Source: Erythroxylum novogranatense (Eukaryota; Streptophyta; Magnoliopsida; Malpighiales; Erythroxylaceae). Taken from it: a DNA stretch of 64,000 bases. Location of the stretch: the NCBI GenBank assembly GCA_029891385.1, contig CM057228.1, positions 22,592,309 through 22,656,308 on the forward strand, read 5' to 3'. The translations under genes were made by a program, and so were the position numbers. The notes beneath the pieces are model-generated. The model saw only the letters and a program-made list of their open reading frames with translations. It did not search any database and was not told the origin of the DNA. Of the stretch, positions 1 to 12,199 are shown one piece after another; the first letter of the stretch is position 1, and every line of letters begins with the position of its first letter.

Positions 1-3000
1 TTATACAGAAGGCAAAAGATGGAGGCATTGATGTGATTGAGACCTATGTTTTCTGGAATGTGCATGAGCCTACACCTGGAAATGTACATAATTAGTATAC
101 ACATTCCGATTTCTTTTCAGTAGTTAGTATTTCCTTCTGGGTTTCTGCTGTTCTTTAGTGTTAATTTGCATTCTTTTACTGGTTATAGTACAACTTCGAA
201 GGAAGATATGATCTAGTAAGATTCCTAAAGACAATACAAAAAGCAGGCCTCTATGCCCATATCCGCATCGGACCTTATGTCTGTGGAGAGTGGAATTTCG
301 GGTACCTAACATTCTTCCTCTCTGAATCCGTTTTTTTTTTTAATTTTTTATTTACAGTAAGCCGGTTCTTTACTCCCATGGTCTTTTTTCCCCCCACTTT
401 TGGTGTAGTTGCTGATATGTGTGAGTAAAACTTTACTTACGTCCTTTCCAATACACTGCATGTTGGTTGCAGAGGATTTCCTGTTTGGCTGAAGTATGTA
501 CCAGGAATAAGTTTTCGAACAGACAATGAGCCTTTCAAGGTTTTCCCTTTGTCTTAGATCTTGGTGTTTAAGTATGTAACAAATGGACAGCAGAAACAAT
601 TCGGAATTGGTGAAATCTTGGATTCTTTACTTTATAATATGCTTGTAATAAGGAGTCTTGAATGTGGCAGAGGGCAATGCAAGGATTCACTGAGAAGATT
701 GTGGGATTGATGAAGAGTCATAATTTGTTTGAGTCCCAGGGTGGGCCCATTATACTATCTCAAGTACGTACTTGTTCAAGTCTTTTGCTCTTACAGATTC
801 AAGTCTTCTGCAGTTCTGAGTTGTGAATTCATATGGCTGACTCTTTTTGTCCTCCTTTAATGCTAACGTAACTCAGATGACCCGTGACTAATGCATAAAC
901 AAGAGAAGAATTTATCAGTTAACTTATTCCCGTTACTTTGAAAAGAGCTAAGGGTAATCATATGTTTTCCTCGTCTTGCCTCATGTATTTCTGCCCAGAT
1001 TGAGAATGAGTACGGCCAACAGAGCAAGCTACTTGGTTCTGCTGGTCATAATTATATGACATGGGCGGCAAATATGGCTGTTCAAACAGGAACTGGAGTC
1101 CCCTGGGTGATGTGCAAGGAAGAAGATGCCCCAGATCCAGTGGTAAGCAGTCCATTCTTGGCCAACAAAAGTTTGTGTGTTTCTTTCTTACTGCGGTTCT
1201 CTTGTATAGTGATGATATACAATTCCTTGACGTTCTCATTTTCCAATGGTAGATAAATACGTGCAATGGGTTTTACTGTGACTCATTTTCTCCCAACAAA
1301 CCTTACAAGCCAACTATTTGGACAGAAGCTTGGAGTGGATGGTAAGGATATTCGTATTGCTGTTTGAATCTAACTGATCAATTAACTACAAATTTAACTT
1401 TCATATTGTATTGACCTTGTTTATCAAATTGTGAAGGTTCACGGAGTTTGGTGGTCCAATTCATGAGCGTCCTGTCCAAGATTTGGCATTTGCAGTTGCT
1501 CGATTCATACAGAAAGGAGGATCCTTTGTTAACTACTACATGGTCTGTTTTTACCTCTAATTTTATCTGTAACTTGATTGAAATTAACCTTAAATTCTCT
1601 TTTACTAATAGTGGTTTCCAATAATCGAAACAGTACCATGGAGGGACTAACTTTGGTCGCAGCGCTGGAGGCCCTTTCATCACTACCAGCTATGACTATG
1701 ATGCTCCACTGGACGAATATGGTAAGGTTGAGTTGCATGTGTTTACCTTCAACAAGTCTATGAAAAAAAATTGCATGATTAGGGTCTCTATGAAAAAAAA
1801 TTGCATGATTAGGGTCTGAACTGCCATGTGACATAATAAGGACGATACGGTTACATTCATCTAAATACATTTGGAACACTAAACTATAATATATATTGAT
1901 TTGTCTGGAAAAAAAAAAACTCCAAGAATGGATCGTATGTACAAAAATCCAAAAGCTCACGATTTAATTAAGTAGTCTCTGACATGAAGTGCAACTGGAA
2001 AAGCATTTAACTGCTTTGACTTCTTTCAATTGACAGGTTTGATCAGGCAACCGAAGTATGGACATCTAAAGGAGCTGCATAGATCCATTAAGATGTGTGA
2101 GCAAGCTTTAACTTCAACTGATCCTATTGTGACTCAACTGGGGACCTATCAGCAGGTATTATCCTCTCTCTGAAAACATCTTGTTTCAGGAAATTTTATT
2201 CTGGATTAGAGATATTGACCCAAAATTTGGATCTTTCAGGCTCATGTATACTCCACAGAATCAGGAGATTGTGCAGCTTTTCTGGCAAACTACGATACCC
2301 AATCTGCTGGGAGAGTGCTTTTCAATAATATGCACTATAATTTGCCTCCTTGGTCCATCAGCATCCTTCCTGATTGCAGGAATGTGGTCTTTAACACTGC
2401 AAAGGTATTTTTCTACATCTTCACTCCCAAATCAGAGCTATGCACCATTAAGAGAGAGAGACGAGGGAGCAGGGGGGATGGTGGGAGTTGTAAGGGAAGA
2501 AACTCTTTTTCCACATCGTGAATCCATTCGAAAGAAAAATACAACTTATACTCGTATTCATAGGTTGGAGTTCAAACGTCACAAATGGAAATGTTGCCAA
2601 CGAGTACTGAGATGCTTTCATGGGAGAGCTATGATGAGGATATTTCTGCACTTGATGACAGCTCAACTTTCACAGTCCCTGGTCTTTTGGAGCAGATAAA
2701 TGTCACAAGGGATGCTAGTGACTACTTGTGGTACATAAGTAGGTGAGAGTGTTCAAAACAATATCTGGAATCCTCCACTTTATGTTGTCCCTGTGGCATG
2801 GCATGTTACGTCTTTCTTCATCTCTTTCTATTCTTCTTCACCGTCAACTTGCCAAAGAAACAGTTGAATACTTCTAATTGTTGCTATACTTGATTTTTGA
2901 GGAGCAAAGGAGTAATCTCATTGTAATTCTAATCTGCTTCCTGCCAACTGAACAACAGTGTTGATATTGCTGCATCTGAATCCTTTCTGCGTGGTGGGGA

Positions 3001-4965
3001 ACTTCCCACTCTCATTGTCCAGTCATCGGGCCATGCTGTGCATGTTTTCATTAATGGACAGCTTTCAGGTACGTGGATAAGTTACACGCTTCATATTTTC
3101 CAATTGAGCTGAATTATGAAAACTAAGATTTATATGCCTTGTTTTAGGTTCTGCCTTTGGGACAAGACAAAATAGAAGGTTTACATATACTGGGAAGGTC
3201 AATTTACGTGCTGGAAAAAACCAAATTGCATTGCTGAGCGTTGCTGTTGGATTGCCGGTTAGTTTCTTTTGCCCCCCTTTAGATGATTTACTAGATTTAT
3301 CACTTGAAATGTTTGTAATAGCGATAAGAATTCTGCACAACTCATGTGGCTGCTAGATGAATCATTACTTGAAATCTTAAAAAGTTCTGATAGTGATTAG
3401 TGCTTAAGACAAGCTATCTGCACTTATTATAGCTTAAGACAAACTGTCTGCACTTATTATCAGATCCTTTCTTTTATCAGGGGAAATGACACACACTTAC
3501 CTGAAAAATCCTTAGAGGCATAACTTACATTGGAAAGGAAAGGAAGAAACTAAAAGAAAACGCTCTTTTAACTTCAAATAGTATCTTCTATGGTTTAGGC
3601 TGGTACATAGAATCTAAATATGGCTTGCCATGTCAGTGGTTGACCATATACGGTAACCCAGTCAAGAAAACTAGAGTATGTTGTGACTACGTATGTATTT
3701 AATTTCTCAAACTTATGTTTCTTTCTTGATATTGTAGAATGTTGGTGGACACTATGAGACGTGGAATACAGGAATCCAAGGTCCAGTTGCGCTGCATGGA
3801 CTTGACCAGGGCAAATGGGACTTGTCCTGGCAAAAGTGGACCTATCAGGTTGTGCGCGTTGACCACTATCTCAACTTGTTAGCTCAAAGGTTCAATCACT
3901 AATTTTTGTTATCAAACAGGTGGGTCTTAAAGGAGAAGCCATGAATCTTGTTTCCCCAAACAGTGTTTCTTCTGTTCAGTGGATGCAGGCATCCTTAATT
4001 GCACAGAGGCAACAGCCATTGACATGGCATAAGGTAGTAAATTTGGGAGACTGCACTTAACATTAGTTCAGAAAATGAATCACTGGTGTCTCAATCAAAC
4101 TTAATGGAACTTTTCAGGCCTATTTCAATGCCCCTGAAGGAGATGAGCCATTGGCTTTGGAAATGGAAGGTATGGGAAAGGGTCAGATATGGATAAATGG
4201 CCAGAGCATAGGAAGATACTGGACTGCATATGCTTATGGCAATTGCAATGGATGTAGTTACACGGGCGCATTCCGTCCTCCTAAATGTCAGCTTGGTTGT
4301 GGCCAACCAACCCAACGATGGTAAATGTTTCAAAGATAGACATATACATTAAGATAATATATTCAAAATTGTTTTTGAAATCTTGTCTATTATGTCAATA
4401 AGAAAATTTTGCTTTCAGGTATCATGTTCCTCGATCTTGGCTGAAGCCAACACAAAATCTGTTGGTAGTTTTCGAGGAAATTGGAGGGAATCCCTCGAGA
4501 ATTTCTCTTGTCAAGAGATCAGTGAGCAGTGTTTGTGCTGAGGTCTCAGAGTTCCATCCAACGATAAAGAATTGGCAAATTGAAAGCTATGGAAAAGCTG
4601 AAGAGTTCCAGAGTCCTAAGATCCACCTCCGGTGTAGTCCAGGGCAGTCCATTTCTTCAATTAAATTTGCAAGCTTTGGAACTCCTATGGGAACTTGTGG
4701 GAGCTATCAGCAAGGCCCTTGCCATGCTCCTACCTCTTACGCCATCTTGGAGAAGGTATTTTATCTCTACTCTCTCTTGCTTGCTATTTACTAGCGTAGA
4801 ACAGTTCTTTATAGTCCTCTGTTCATTTTTCCACAGAAATGTGTAGGGCATCAGAGATGCACAGTCACCATATCCAACAGCAACTTTGGCCAAGACCCAT
4901 GTCCGAATGTATTGAAAAAATTGTCTGTCGAAGCTGTATGTGCTCGATCAAACTTAAGAACCTAA
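1..4965 (+). CDS. BGAL3-like: Beta-galactosidase, GH35, BGAL3-like with C-terminal lectin domain (5' end outside window)
   Basis: Exons: <1-83, 189-301, 473-539, 671-763, 999-1142, 1253-1341, 1437-1542, 1634-1721, 2037-2155, 2240-2404, 2564-2742, 2959-3068, 3148-3257, 3738-3848, 3920-4033, 4118-4320, 4419-4755, 4837-4965. All junctions are GT-AG and keep frame, giving 785 residues to the stop; the N-terminus (roughly 70 residues, including any signal peptide) lies upstream. GH35 landmarks are IENEYG (acid/base Glu, codon 1008-1010), WTEAWSGW (nucleophile Glu, codon 1325-1327), YHGGTNFGR and [12 protein letters not shown]. The last two exons encode a Cys-rich SUEL-type galactose-binding lectin domain ([18 protein letters not shown] to SVEAVCA). 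Family members remove terminal galactose from cell-wall galactans and are normally secreted. The product matches the Arabidopsis BGAL3 type in domain order and in the [13 protein letters not shown] motif; assignment to BGAL3 rather than a close paralogue is inference. No disabling change was seen. Confidence 0.95.
1757..1816. repeat. Perfect 2 x 30 bp tandem duplication in a BGAL intron
   Basis: Two identical 30-bp units (1757-1786 and 1787-1816), each starting TCTATG followed by a run of eight A, lie in the intron after exon 1634-1721. Because the copies are identical, the duplication is probably recent. Confidence 0.9.
3402..3461. repeat. 2 x 30 bp imperfect tandem duplication in a BGAL intron
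   Basis: Units 3402-3431 and 3432-3461 both start GCTTAAGACAA and differ at a few positions. They lie in the intron between exons 3148-3257 and 3738-3848. This is a second independent 30-bp duplication in the same gene. Confidence 0.85.
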
Positions 4966-6029
4966 GAATGTGCAAGAATGATCTCTAATTTATGTTGTAG
5001 TAAGTTAACCACAGTACCAGCAAGGGAAGCAACGCAGGTAGAGTAGGAAGAGTGCAGGAAAAAAGTTTTACGTTAGATAGTTGAAGATGCTGTGATCTCT
5101 CAGAAAGCGAGAGGCTATGGCCATCGATGGGTGTTCCAAGTGCATTTAGTCTGTCTTGATTTATGTGTGTTAGTTAGCAAGTGTAAATTAGCGGTTTTTA
5201 GATAGGAGTTGCAAAATTCTCAAGTCATTATTCAGGGACTTGGTGAAAAGCAAGGCCCTCCCAGTTCCCAGCCTTTTAAAGTGGATAGGGGCACAGGGGA
5301 CTGTAGTGGTGTGATTTGTTTATCAGTTTGTAACCAGATGGGTAGTGGATCCCAGTTTGGACAGTTGCGTCTTCTTGAAATCTAAAGAGCCTTTGTGTCC
5401 CCCATCTCATCTTACACGAAATGTGGAATGTATTCCAGTTTTGCTAAAGGACAGACATTAAGATAATTCACCCCTTGCATGAAACTATCCATAAACAACA
5501 GAGTTCACTGCCCTTTTCATTTGAATTCCCAATGCATATGCATTGGTACGTTATGCCAGTCAGCTGCAGATACGATTCTAAAGGTAAACTGGAGAAATTT
5601 TTATGAGACAACTCAAGCTAGATTTAGTGTCTTCAACGTAGGGAGTGAAATGAAATGGTGCGTTTAAATGCTGCAAGAAACTGAAATTAAATTTTAATTT
5701 TAATTCTCATGTAATCCAAAGTTTAATATTAAATTTAAACGTCAAAATTATATAACAATTTTTATAAAAGAATTTTATAACATAATGTGTGTTGGTCTAT
5801 CGGAATCATAAACAATTTCGCTACTAGGTAGAAGTAAGATAGTGTATTATCGATCCTGCTCAGATTTCACACCTCAGCAAGATTTCAATTGGGTGTTAAT
5901 GTTGCCAATAAAAAACTTTACAAAAAGCACAAGAAATCATGGATATAGGTATGTCTACAAACATCCATCCATAAATAGTTTTACATAGGATAGGGGTCCA
6001 TATTGTTCTTGCAGCGCACCAGTCTCAAG
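4966..6029. other. BGAL 3' UTR and convergent intergenic spacer
   Basis: The stretch directly after the BGAL stop, to about 5450, has gene-like base composition and is probably 3' UTR; no polyadenylation site could be fixed. From about 5670 it becomes AT-rich. The thioredoxin gene ends at 6030 on the other strand, so the two genes converge. No other gene was seen. Confidence 0.5.
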
Positions 6030-7246
6030 TTATTTAACAACTAAATAGTAAGCAAATAAAGACACAAGTAGAGTGTCCACAGCCTTCCCATCTTTCAGGA
6101 AGACGAAAGTTGGCATGGCCTCCACCTTCCATTCCTCAGCAACTGTCTGAGGTAGGGAACGATATACAAGTTTTTCATTTCAATTGCAAATGCCAAAAAA
6201 TAAAAAACAAAAGACACCATCCTACAAACCCTCAATTCATCCACATCCACCTTCAAGAAAATAACGTTGGGCAACTTCTTTGCAAACTCTGCAAAGACAG
6301 GTGCAATAATACGACATGGTCCACGCCATGAAGCTGTGAAATCAACAACTACCTGCATAATACCGCTGAAAGGACATTATGTTAAAACTAAGAAGTCCAA
6401 TCTTATGTAGCAAACTTCCACGAGCTTTGGGAATCACGGCCACAAATTCCTTACCAACTTGGAATATGACTCAAAAAAAACAAAATAGATAAACAAAGTG
6501 CAACACTCTCCTAACATCCCCTGCTGCAAATGCAAAGAACAGGCCAAACCCAGAGCACACTACCTTTAACTTGAGAACACATAACCTTTAACTTCAGAAG
6601 AAGAGGTCAGAACACATTACCTTTAACTTCAGAAGATTCTGTACATCCCATGACCTTCAATTAGGATTAGGGGCAGACCATTAACATAGCCAATACCACG
6701 CAGAGTTCTTACACTTCTAAAGCCCAAATCCTAATGTAACCGGCAAAAGCCTCGTAAACCATAGAAACCACAACAAAAGAATCCACATTCCAGAATCGGA
6801 AAGTTGTTTCCTTTTACACCACAAACAAATAAATCATCTTCTATTTCACAGTTGAAGTTTCCAACTACATCTATTGCACTCACCCCAAAAAACTTTATCC
6901 ATCACTAAACAAAAGAAACGCCAGATTGTGAAGATAACCAACACCCTGAACTGGCATGACCAAGCGACCAACGCAAGCTAGAGAGACAGTTATCTAGACA
7001 CTGAAAAAAACCAGGGCCCGTAATTCAGAAAAACTCCAGAACCACACCGAGAAAAGGTAATCAACTCCACGTTATAGTCAAAACAGAATGTTTTTCCTCT
7101 TTTTGATCACCAAAACCGAAACTTCAGCAACGAAAGGAAGAAAAACATAATCATACCAGCTTGCTGAGTTCCTTGCTCTTCTCCAACTGCTGAGTCCTTT
7201 CCTGAACGGAGTGGCAACTGATCACCTGTCCCTCTTCTGCTGCCAT
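6030..7246 (-). CDS. Thioredoxin h-type with atypical WRGPC active site
   Basis: Three exons on the minus strand: 7246-7157, 6352-6230 and 6146-6030, in frame, 109 residues. It starts [14 protein letters not shown], a typical cytosolic thioredoxin h start. Exon 2 encodes [14 protein letters not shown]. The first, nucleophilic Cys of WCGPC is Arg40 (CGT at 6325-6323, one transition from TGT), while the second Cys (C43) and the cis-Pro motif MPTF (P83) remain. Exon 3 follows the family as far as KDGKAVDTL and then departs: the last 11 residues ([11 protein letters not shown]) are not the usual VGA-KK-EEL helix. A functional thioredoxin reduces disulfides of target proteins with NADPH-thioredoxin reductase; without the nucleophile this reaction is not expected. 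It could be a redox-inactive binding protein, a young pseudogene or a sequencing error. A 48-nt intron restoring a longer tail is possible on paper but too short to trust. Confidence 0.85.
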
Positions 7247-8022
7247 TTTTCACACACACAACGCAACATATCACAGAAGCCGCTTGAGTTTGCTCCGTGC
7301 ATAAGTTGCAGCTTAAATGAACATGCTGGCCTCGGGAAAAACCCATCTTTTTTAGTTGCATTTCACTTATGCCATCACCAACAATCAATGGCGTTAGTAT
7401 CTACATTCCGCACAAAGTACCAAAAAGGCACAGTTATATTTCGTGAATAATCAATAAGTTGAACTAGGAATATCTGTCTGAGAGAAAGGGAATTCCAACT
7501 TTATGCAACTTGAATCGGGATCTCGGCTCTTAGTTAAATGAGAGCGTCAGCATGAGCAACTTTACCGATCACCCTCGCCCTTGAAGTAAGTCTTCATGTA
7601 TTATACACACAGAGAGTTTGTGATGATACAATTTTGGAAAGAAGGGAAAATTAATGTAATATAACGTAAAGATTTTTTATTTTATACATTAACTGTATAG
7701 AAATGATGGAAAGAGGAAGAATATGTACGAGGCTCTCGCTTACTTTATAGGGTTCATGGAAAAAGGCTGTTTTGCTTTGAATTATTAGAAAATTTTAGAT
7801 TGGTAATATCTTATTGTGGTACAAAGATATACCTCAGTGGTTGACCTTTACATCTCTTTGGATCAATGGGCAGAGTTCGCAGTGCAGCCCCAGAAACGGT
7901 CACCTTTCACTGGAATCAGTATATCTGTCTGAATTGCTAAAGGTAATTCTTATGTTGCCGAAATTAGTTTGAGTTCATTGGACAATACTTCTTGTACATG
8001 TAACATCTTCATTAACATAAAA
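7247..8022. other. Thioredoxin 5' region and 3' UTR of the next gene
   Basis: A short CA-rich stretch just upstream of the thioredoxin ATG (7250-7262) is probably 5' UTR. The rest should hold the thioredoxin promoter and, from about 7900, the 3' UTR of the DUF778 gene. No further coding exon was recognised. Confidence 0.4.
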
Positions 8023-8929
8023 TTACAATTGGATCAAATCCTTGAAGCAATAAGTAGCAAGTAAAAACCAACCAATGAGAAGGATTGCAAAGAAAGCCAT
8101 AAAGATTACAAAGGGGAAACCACCCAATAGAAGTCCCATACCACACACTATGAGAAATGGTAAGTATGACCTCACCATTGCTCCTGTACTTACCCACTGA
8201 CCCTTCAGGAAAATGAAAGCAGCAAGGTTCACCACATTCCACCCACCAGATTGAAATCCTAACCGGTTTAGATTGTTGGCAACAAATGAGTGGCAATTGC
8301 AAGTGAAAAGGCTGTATGAATAATGCTGGAACCCCTCTGTGCCCTTTCTTAACGCATAATCCCATGTTATTGGGTGTCTTCCCGAAGAATCCAAATCATA
8401 TTGATCCTTGCTCTCAAACGCAGATGGATAGGGAAACAAAGAACAGTCCTGGTCATAATTACATACTATAGATCACAAAAAAGTGGAAGCTGAAACAAGT
8501 AATCAAAAGCATTTCTTGCTTAAGGGACTTGGCACTTCATCAAGAAAACCAAAGACAATATAATAAGCCAACATAAGTTCTGTTTGGAGGAAAATAGTTG
8601 TATTTTTGGGTTCTAATGGAGATCATGAGATATCTATGACCCTTTTTTCAGTTAAGAAAGAAATTTACCTTGTCCTTGTTTATTTGGATGTACCGAGTTA
8701 CTGCCCCAAATGTAAAATTGTCTACACAAACGAAATTAGGTCCTGCAAAGTCCAGGATAACTCCATCTTCTCTGCATATGCCCAAGTGACCAACAAAAGG
8801 AAGCAGCCATGATATTACAGGGAGGGGTGTCCAGACGATGCAACATGGGAAGCGAGCCCTTTTAGGATCAATTCCTGGACAATGTTCTTCAAACATCCTC
8901 TGTTGCTCAGGATCCTCATTTTCTCCCAT
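8023..8929 (-). CDS. TMEM222/RTE1-family membrane protein (DUF778)
   Basis: Two coding exons, 8929-8669 and 8448-8023, joined in phase 0, give 228 residues. The N-terminal half has [22 protein letters not shown] (27-48, hydrophobic) and [17 protein letters not shown], both hallmarks of the family. The centre has [16 protein letters not shown] (135-150), a conserved Cys/His motif. Residues 181-222 form two hydrophobic helices ending CFKDLIQL. In Arabidopsis the related RTE1 acts at the Golgi/ER and promotes ETR1 ethylene-receptor function; RTE1 homologues and the TMEM222 branch are less well understood. I cannot place this gene in the RTE1 branch with certainty. The start is the first ATG after an acceptor (AG at 8935-8934), because upstream sequence in that frame is intron. 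No defect was seen. Confidence 0.88.
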
Positions 8930-9720
8930 GTTGCTAGATGGATTTTCCCTTCTATATAATAAGCTCATTAATGCTAGATCAAAATGTTTTAACACGTCTA
9001 ACATAAACAAAACAACTCTGTTCTCTGAATTCCACGTTTTGCTTGAAAACACAAGCACATGAAAAATAACTAAATACACCTACTATGTTTGGAAACTTAA
9101 TGAGCTTCCAAGAAATGGTCTTACAAACTTCTATGGAAGATCCAGCCTTTCAAAACAGGCAATAAATCTAAATGATGAAAAACTTGGGCAGTGAGCAAGA
9201 AGGTATCACGAATCCAGGACGCTCGCACAGCATTCATTATGCTTGACCATTCATCACCTACGTGAAATATTAATTCTATGCGCCAAAAAAAAACCGCAAG
9301 CAGACTCTCAAAGAGGTGATTCTATACCAACACCAACGCCTATCCTACTCCTTAACAGCAAACATGTCATGAAATGTTACATTTCAAGTAACTGGATCCT
9401 CACTAAGAATAGTTCACATATCATCAATGCCCAAACGAATCAAAACCCACAAAATTTCCAAACTTAATAACGTTACGAACAAGAGAGATGGAATCACATT
9501 TGATGAACTCCATAATCCAAATTCAGTAGCTAAAGATTCAAAAAATGGACGCAATTTCACAACTTATAGATCAATAGAACAAAGCAAAACAAAAGATCAA
9601 AAGGTTAAAAGTTCATAAACGAAAAAGAAGCTACCTTTCGATGAGATAACGGTGTGAAGAGATTTACTTGGTGAGGCTGTAAAGTTTCGGCAAAAGATCC
9701 AGGAATTTGGCGCAAGTCGT
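8930..9720 (-). other. Probable 5' UTR intron and leader exon of the DUF778 gene
   Basis: A good donor (AAG|GTAGCTT on the minus strand, exon edge at 9635) matches the acceptor whose exon starts at 8933. This gives a leader intron of about 700 bp and a leader exon from 9635 to roughly 9720. There is no cDNA to confirm it. Confidence 0.5.
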
Positions 9721-9739
9721 TTAATGAATTTCAGTTAGA

Positions 9740-10799
9740 CCTTTGTGTTTGATCGGGTCGGGTCATGACTTCGAGAGGCGGTGGGCTTGTCTATGTGCGT
9801 TGCTTCCAACTGTAGTTTCCTAGTCGTTACAGGCATAACATAATTATTTACAAGGAATGACTTGCGGTAATTAATTTATTAGTAAATGAGTAAATATGAT
9901 ACTTTTTCCTATAAATATCACTAAGTAATTAGTTTGTAATGGTACGCTGTCACAATAATTACAACTTGATTTTATAAAAAAAATAATAATTGGTATTGGA
10001 TTTATGTAGATGAGTATGACGATTCAATTAAAATCACGATATAGTAAGAAAGCAAGCATCTTTGGCATTAAACTAAGAGAATATCTTCAATCCCTATGAC
10101 ATTCATATCAAAACTTCCTTCATTTCCTACTTGAATTTATTAACAAGATTATAGTTGCTCCTTATGATTAAAAGATCATTAACATTTACTAGAATCACCA
10201 TCATATATATATATATATATATGAAAGTAGCATTGGACATTGCTTCAAAATTAAGATGGTGTTTGTTTCTATTTTTATTTTTGAATTTTTGTCTGTGTTT
10301 TCAAATTTAGTTTAAAAATATGTTTACTCAATTTTTAGTTTATGTTTTTAATTTGGTTTCTTTCAGTTTTAAAATTATGAAAAATCATAAAAGTGATTTT
10401 ATTTTTTTATGTTTTTAATAATATGATTTACTATCATTTAAATATATTTTATTTAATTTTATTTTATAAAATTATGAATAATTTAATTCAATATTATATA
10501 TTTAATAAAATAAAATTAATTATCAATAAAATTTATGAATAATTAAATTATATGTAATGTAATGTTAATAATTATTAATAAATATAATTAAATTTAAAAT
10601 ATATAAATATTCAAATAAAATTTGATTTAATAATCAAAATATATTTCAAATAAATATTAATTTATAAATAAAATTTTAATTTTAAATTATTTAATTTATT
10701 TAAATAACATAATTTTATTAATAATTTATCAATAAAATTATATAAGATATTAAATAAATATATTTATTTAAAAATAATATATTTTTAAGTTTTATCTTA
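9740..10799. other. AT-rich spacer with (TA)n microsatellite
   Basis: No gene is visible. A TA dinucleotide run lies at 10203-10222. From about 10,380 to 10,795 the sequence is almost only A and T (TTTAATAA-type words), low-complexity spacer at the edge of a decayed transposon. Confidence 0.7.
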
Positions 10800-12170
10800 A
10801 AATGTGCTTTATACAACGCTTCTTTTAATGAATAAACTTCGCTTTTCTTCACCCCTTTAGATGAAAACTTCTAGTCATTCATCAAATATTTCGTCATGCA
10901 AGTGGTTATTCAAATAGGTTAATCTAACATTCAATTGATACACATTTCATCCTTTTCGAACAACAATTTTGGTCAATAATGTCGTTGTGACAAATCTTAC
11001 TATCGGAGCAAATGTCTTGTTAAATCCACTTCTGGTTTTCTAGAATATCCTTTCATAACTAGTATGAATTTGCATTTGCTTGTGGAGACGTCTAAATTAA
11101 GTTTCAATATGAATACCGATATAACAATAATAACCCTCTAATTAAAGGGTTTTTAACCAACTCTTAAGTAGCATTCTTTTGAATCATTACGATCTCCTCC
11201 TTCGTTACTGCTTCTTATTGCCTCTTGAAAATTTACAGGTTTAAATAACAACTAGGTTTCTTATAGAATTCTTGTTCCTCGTAGTATTTATTCTTCATTA
11301 TCATAATTAACTTCATCTTGTACTATAATGGCCTCATGATCTCGAATTGAAATCTTCAATAGCAATTGTTTTAGAATTAACAACCCTTATGTTCTCGGTT
11401 GGAATCTTCAATAGCAATTTTTTTAGAATTAACAACTAGTGACTTATTCTAATCCCAGGTAGCATCCTTATACAACTTTTTCATTTTTGACTATCATAAT
11501 CTTCTTTTTCTTTTAGATAAAGATTTTATACCCATTTTATTGAATGTTGTACCCAAAAAAAAACCAAACAAATCTCTACAATCGAGTTTCCCTATTTTTA
11601 CATTGGGACTTTATGTATATAACAAACATAGCCAAACATTTTAAGATGCTTTATATATATATATATGCACATTCTCAAACATCAAACACCTTGTTATATT
11701 TATAATAGACCTATTTTCCCTTTCACTTGCTTTAATTTGTTATGGAATATAAGTGATTATGCATTAATGACAAAATTTAGCTTCTTGGAAATTGGTTTTA
11801 ATTTGTTTTGAATTATACTATAAGTCATTACCAGACACTATGATTAAATGGTAATATTACTTCTCCACATTAGCTTTGAACTTCTAAAAGATATTAAAAA
11901 CTTATATATTTTTTGTTGTATAAATAAAAACCTAACACAATCTATTATAGTCATTAATAAATGTAATCGAATATTTTTCTTTCACCAAACAATGGTGTTA
12001 TTATAGGCCCACAAACATCCAATAGCACAAGTTGTAGCTTCTTAGATGCTCTCCATGCTTGATTCACAAGAGTATGGAAAAGTACTATAAGAAGATGGAG
12101 GCTGCCATAGTTAGGGTGAATGTAAAAAAAGATACGGAAGCAATAAAGCAATAACAATCTACTTTATTTA
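10800..12170 (-). mobile_element. Decayed Ty1/copia pol remnant
   Basis: Minus-strand translation at 12,157-11,954 contains QAWRASKKLQLVLLDVCGP, like the copia integrase start (KAWRASKKLELVHADLCGP type). About 1 kb further along, near 11,045-10,995, GYSRKPEVD resembles the reverse-transcriptase motif GYSQKPGIDFNETFAPV. Many stops lie between. No LTRs were found, so boundaries are approximate. Confidence 0.65.
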
Positions 12171-12199
12171 TAAACTAAATGTATAAATTGTTAATGTTG

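Noticed and set aside
2181..2699. 172-residue plus-strand frame across BGAL exons 10 and 11
   Set aside because: Wrong frame relative to the conserved beta-galactosidase sequence; it reads through an intron.
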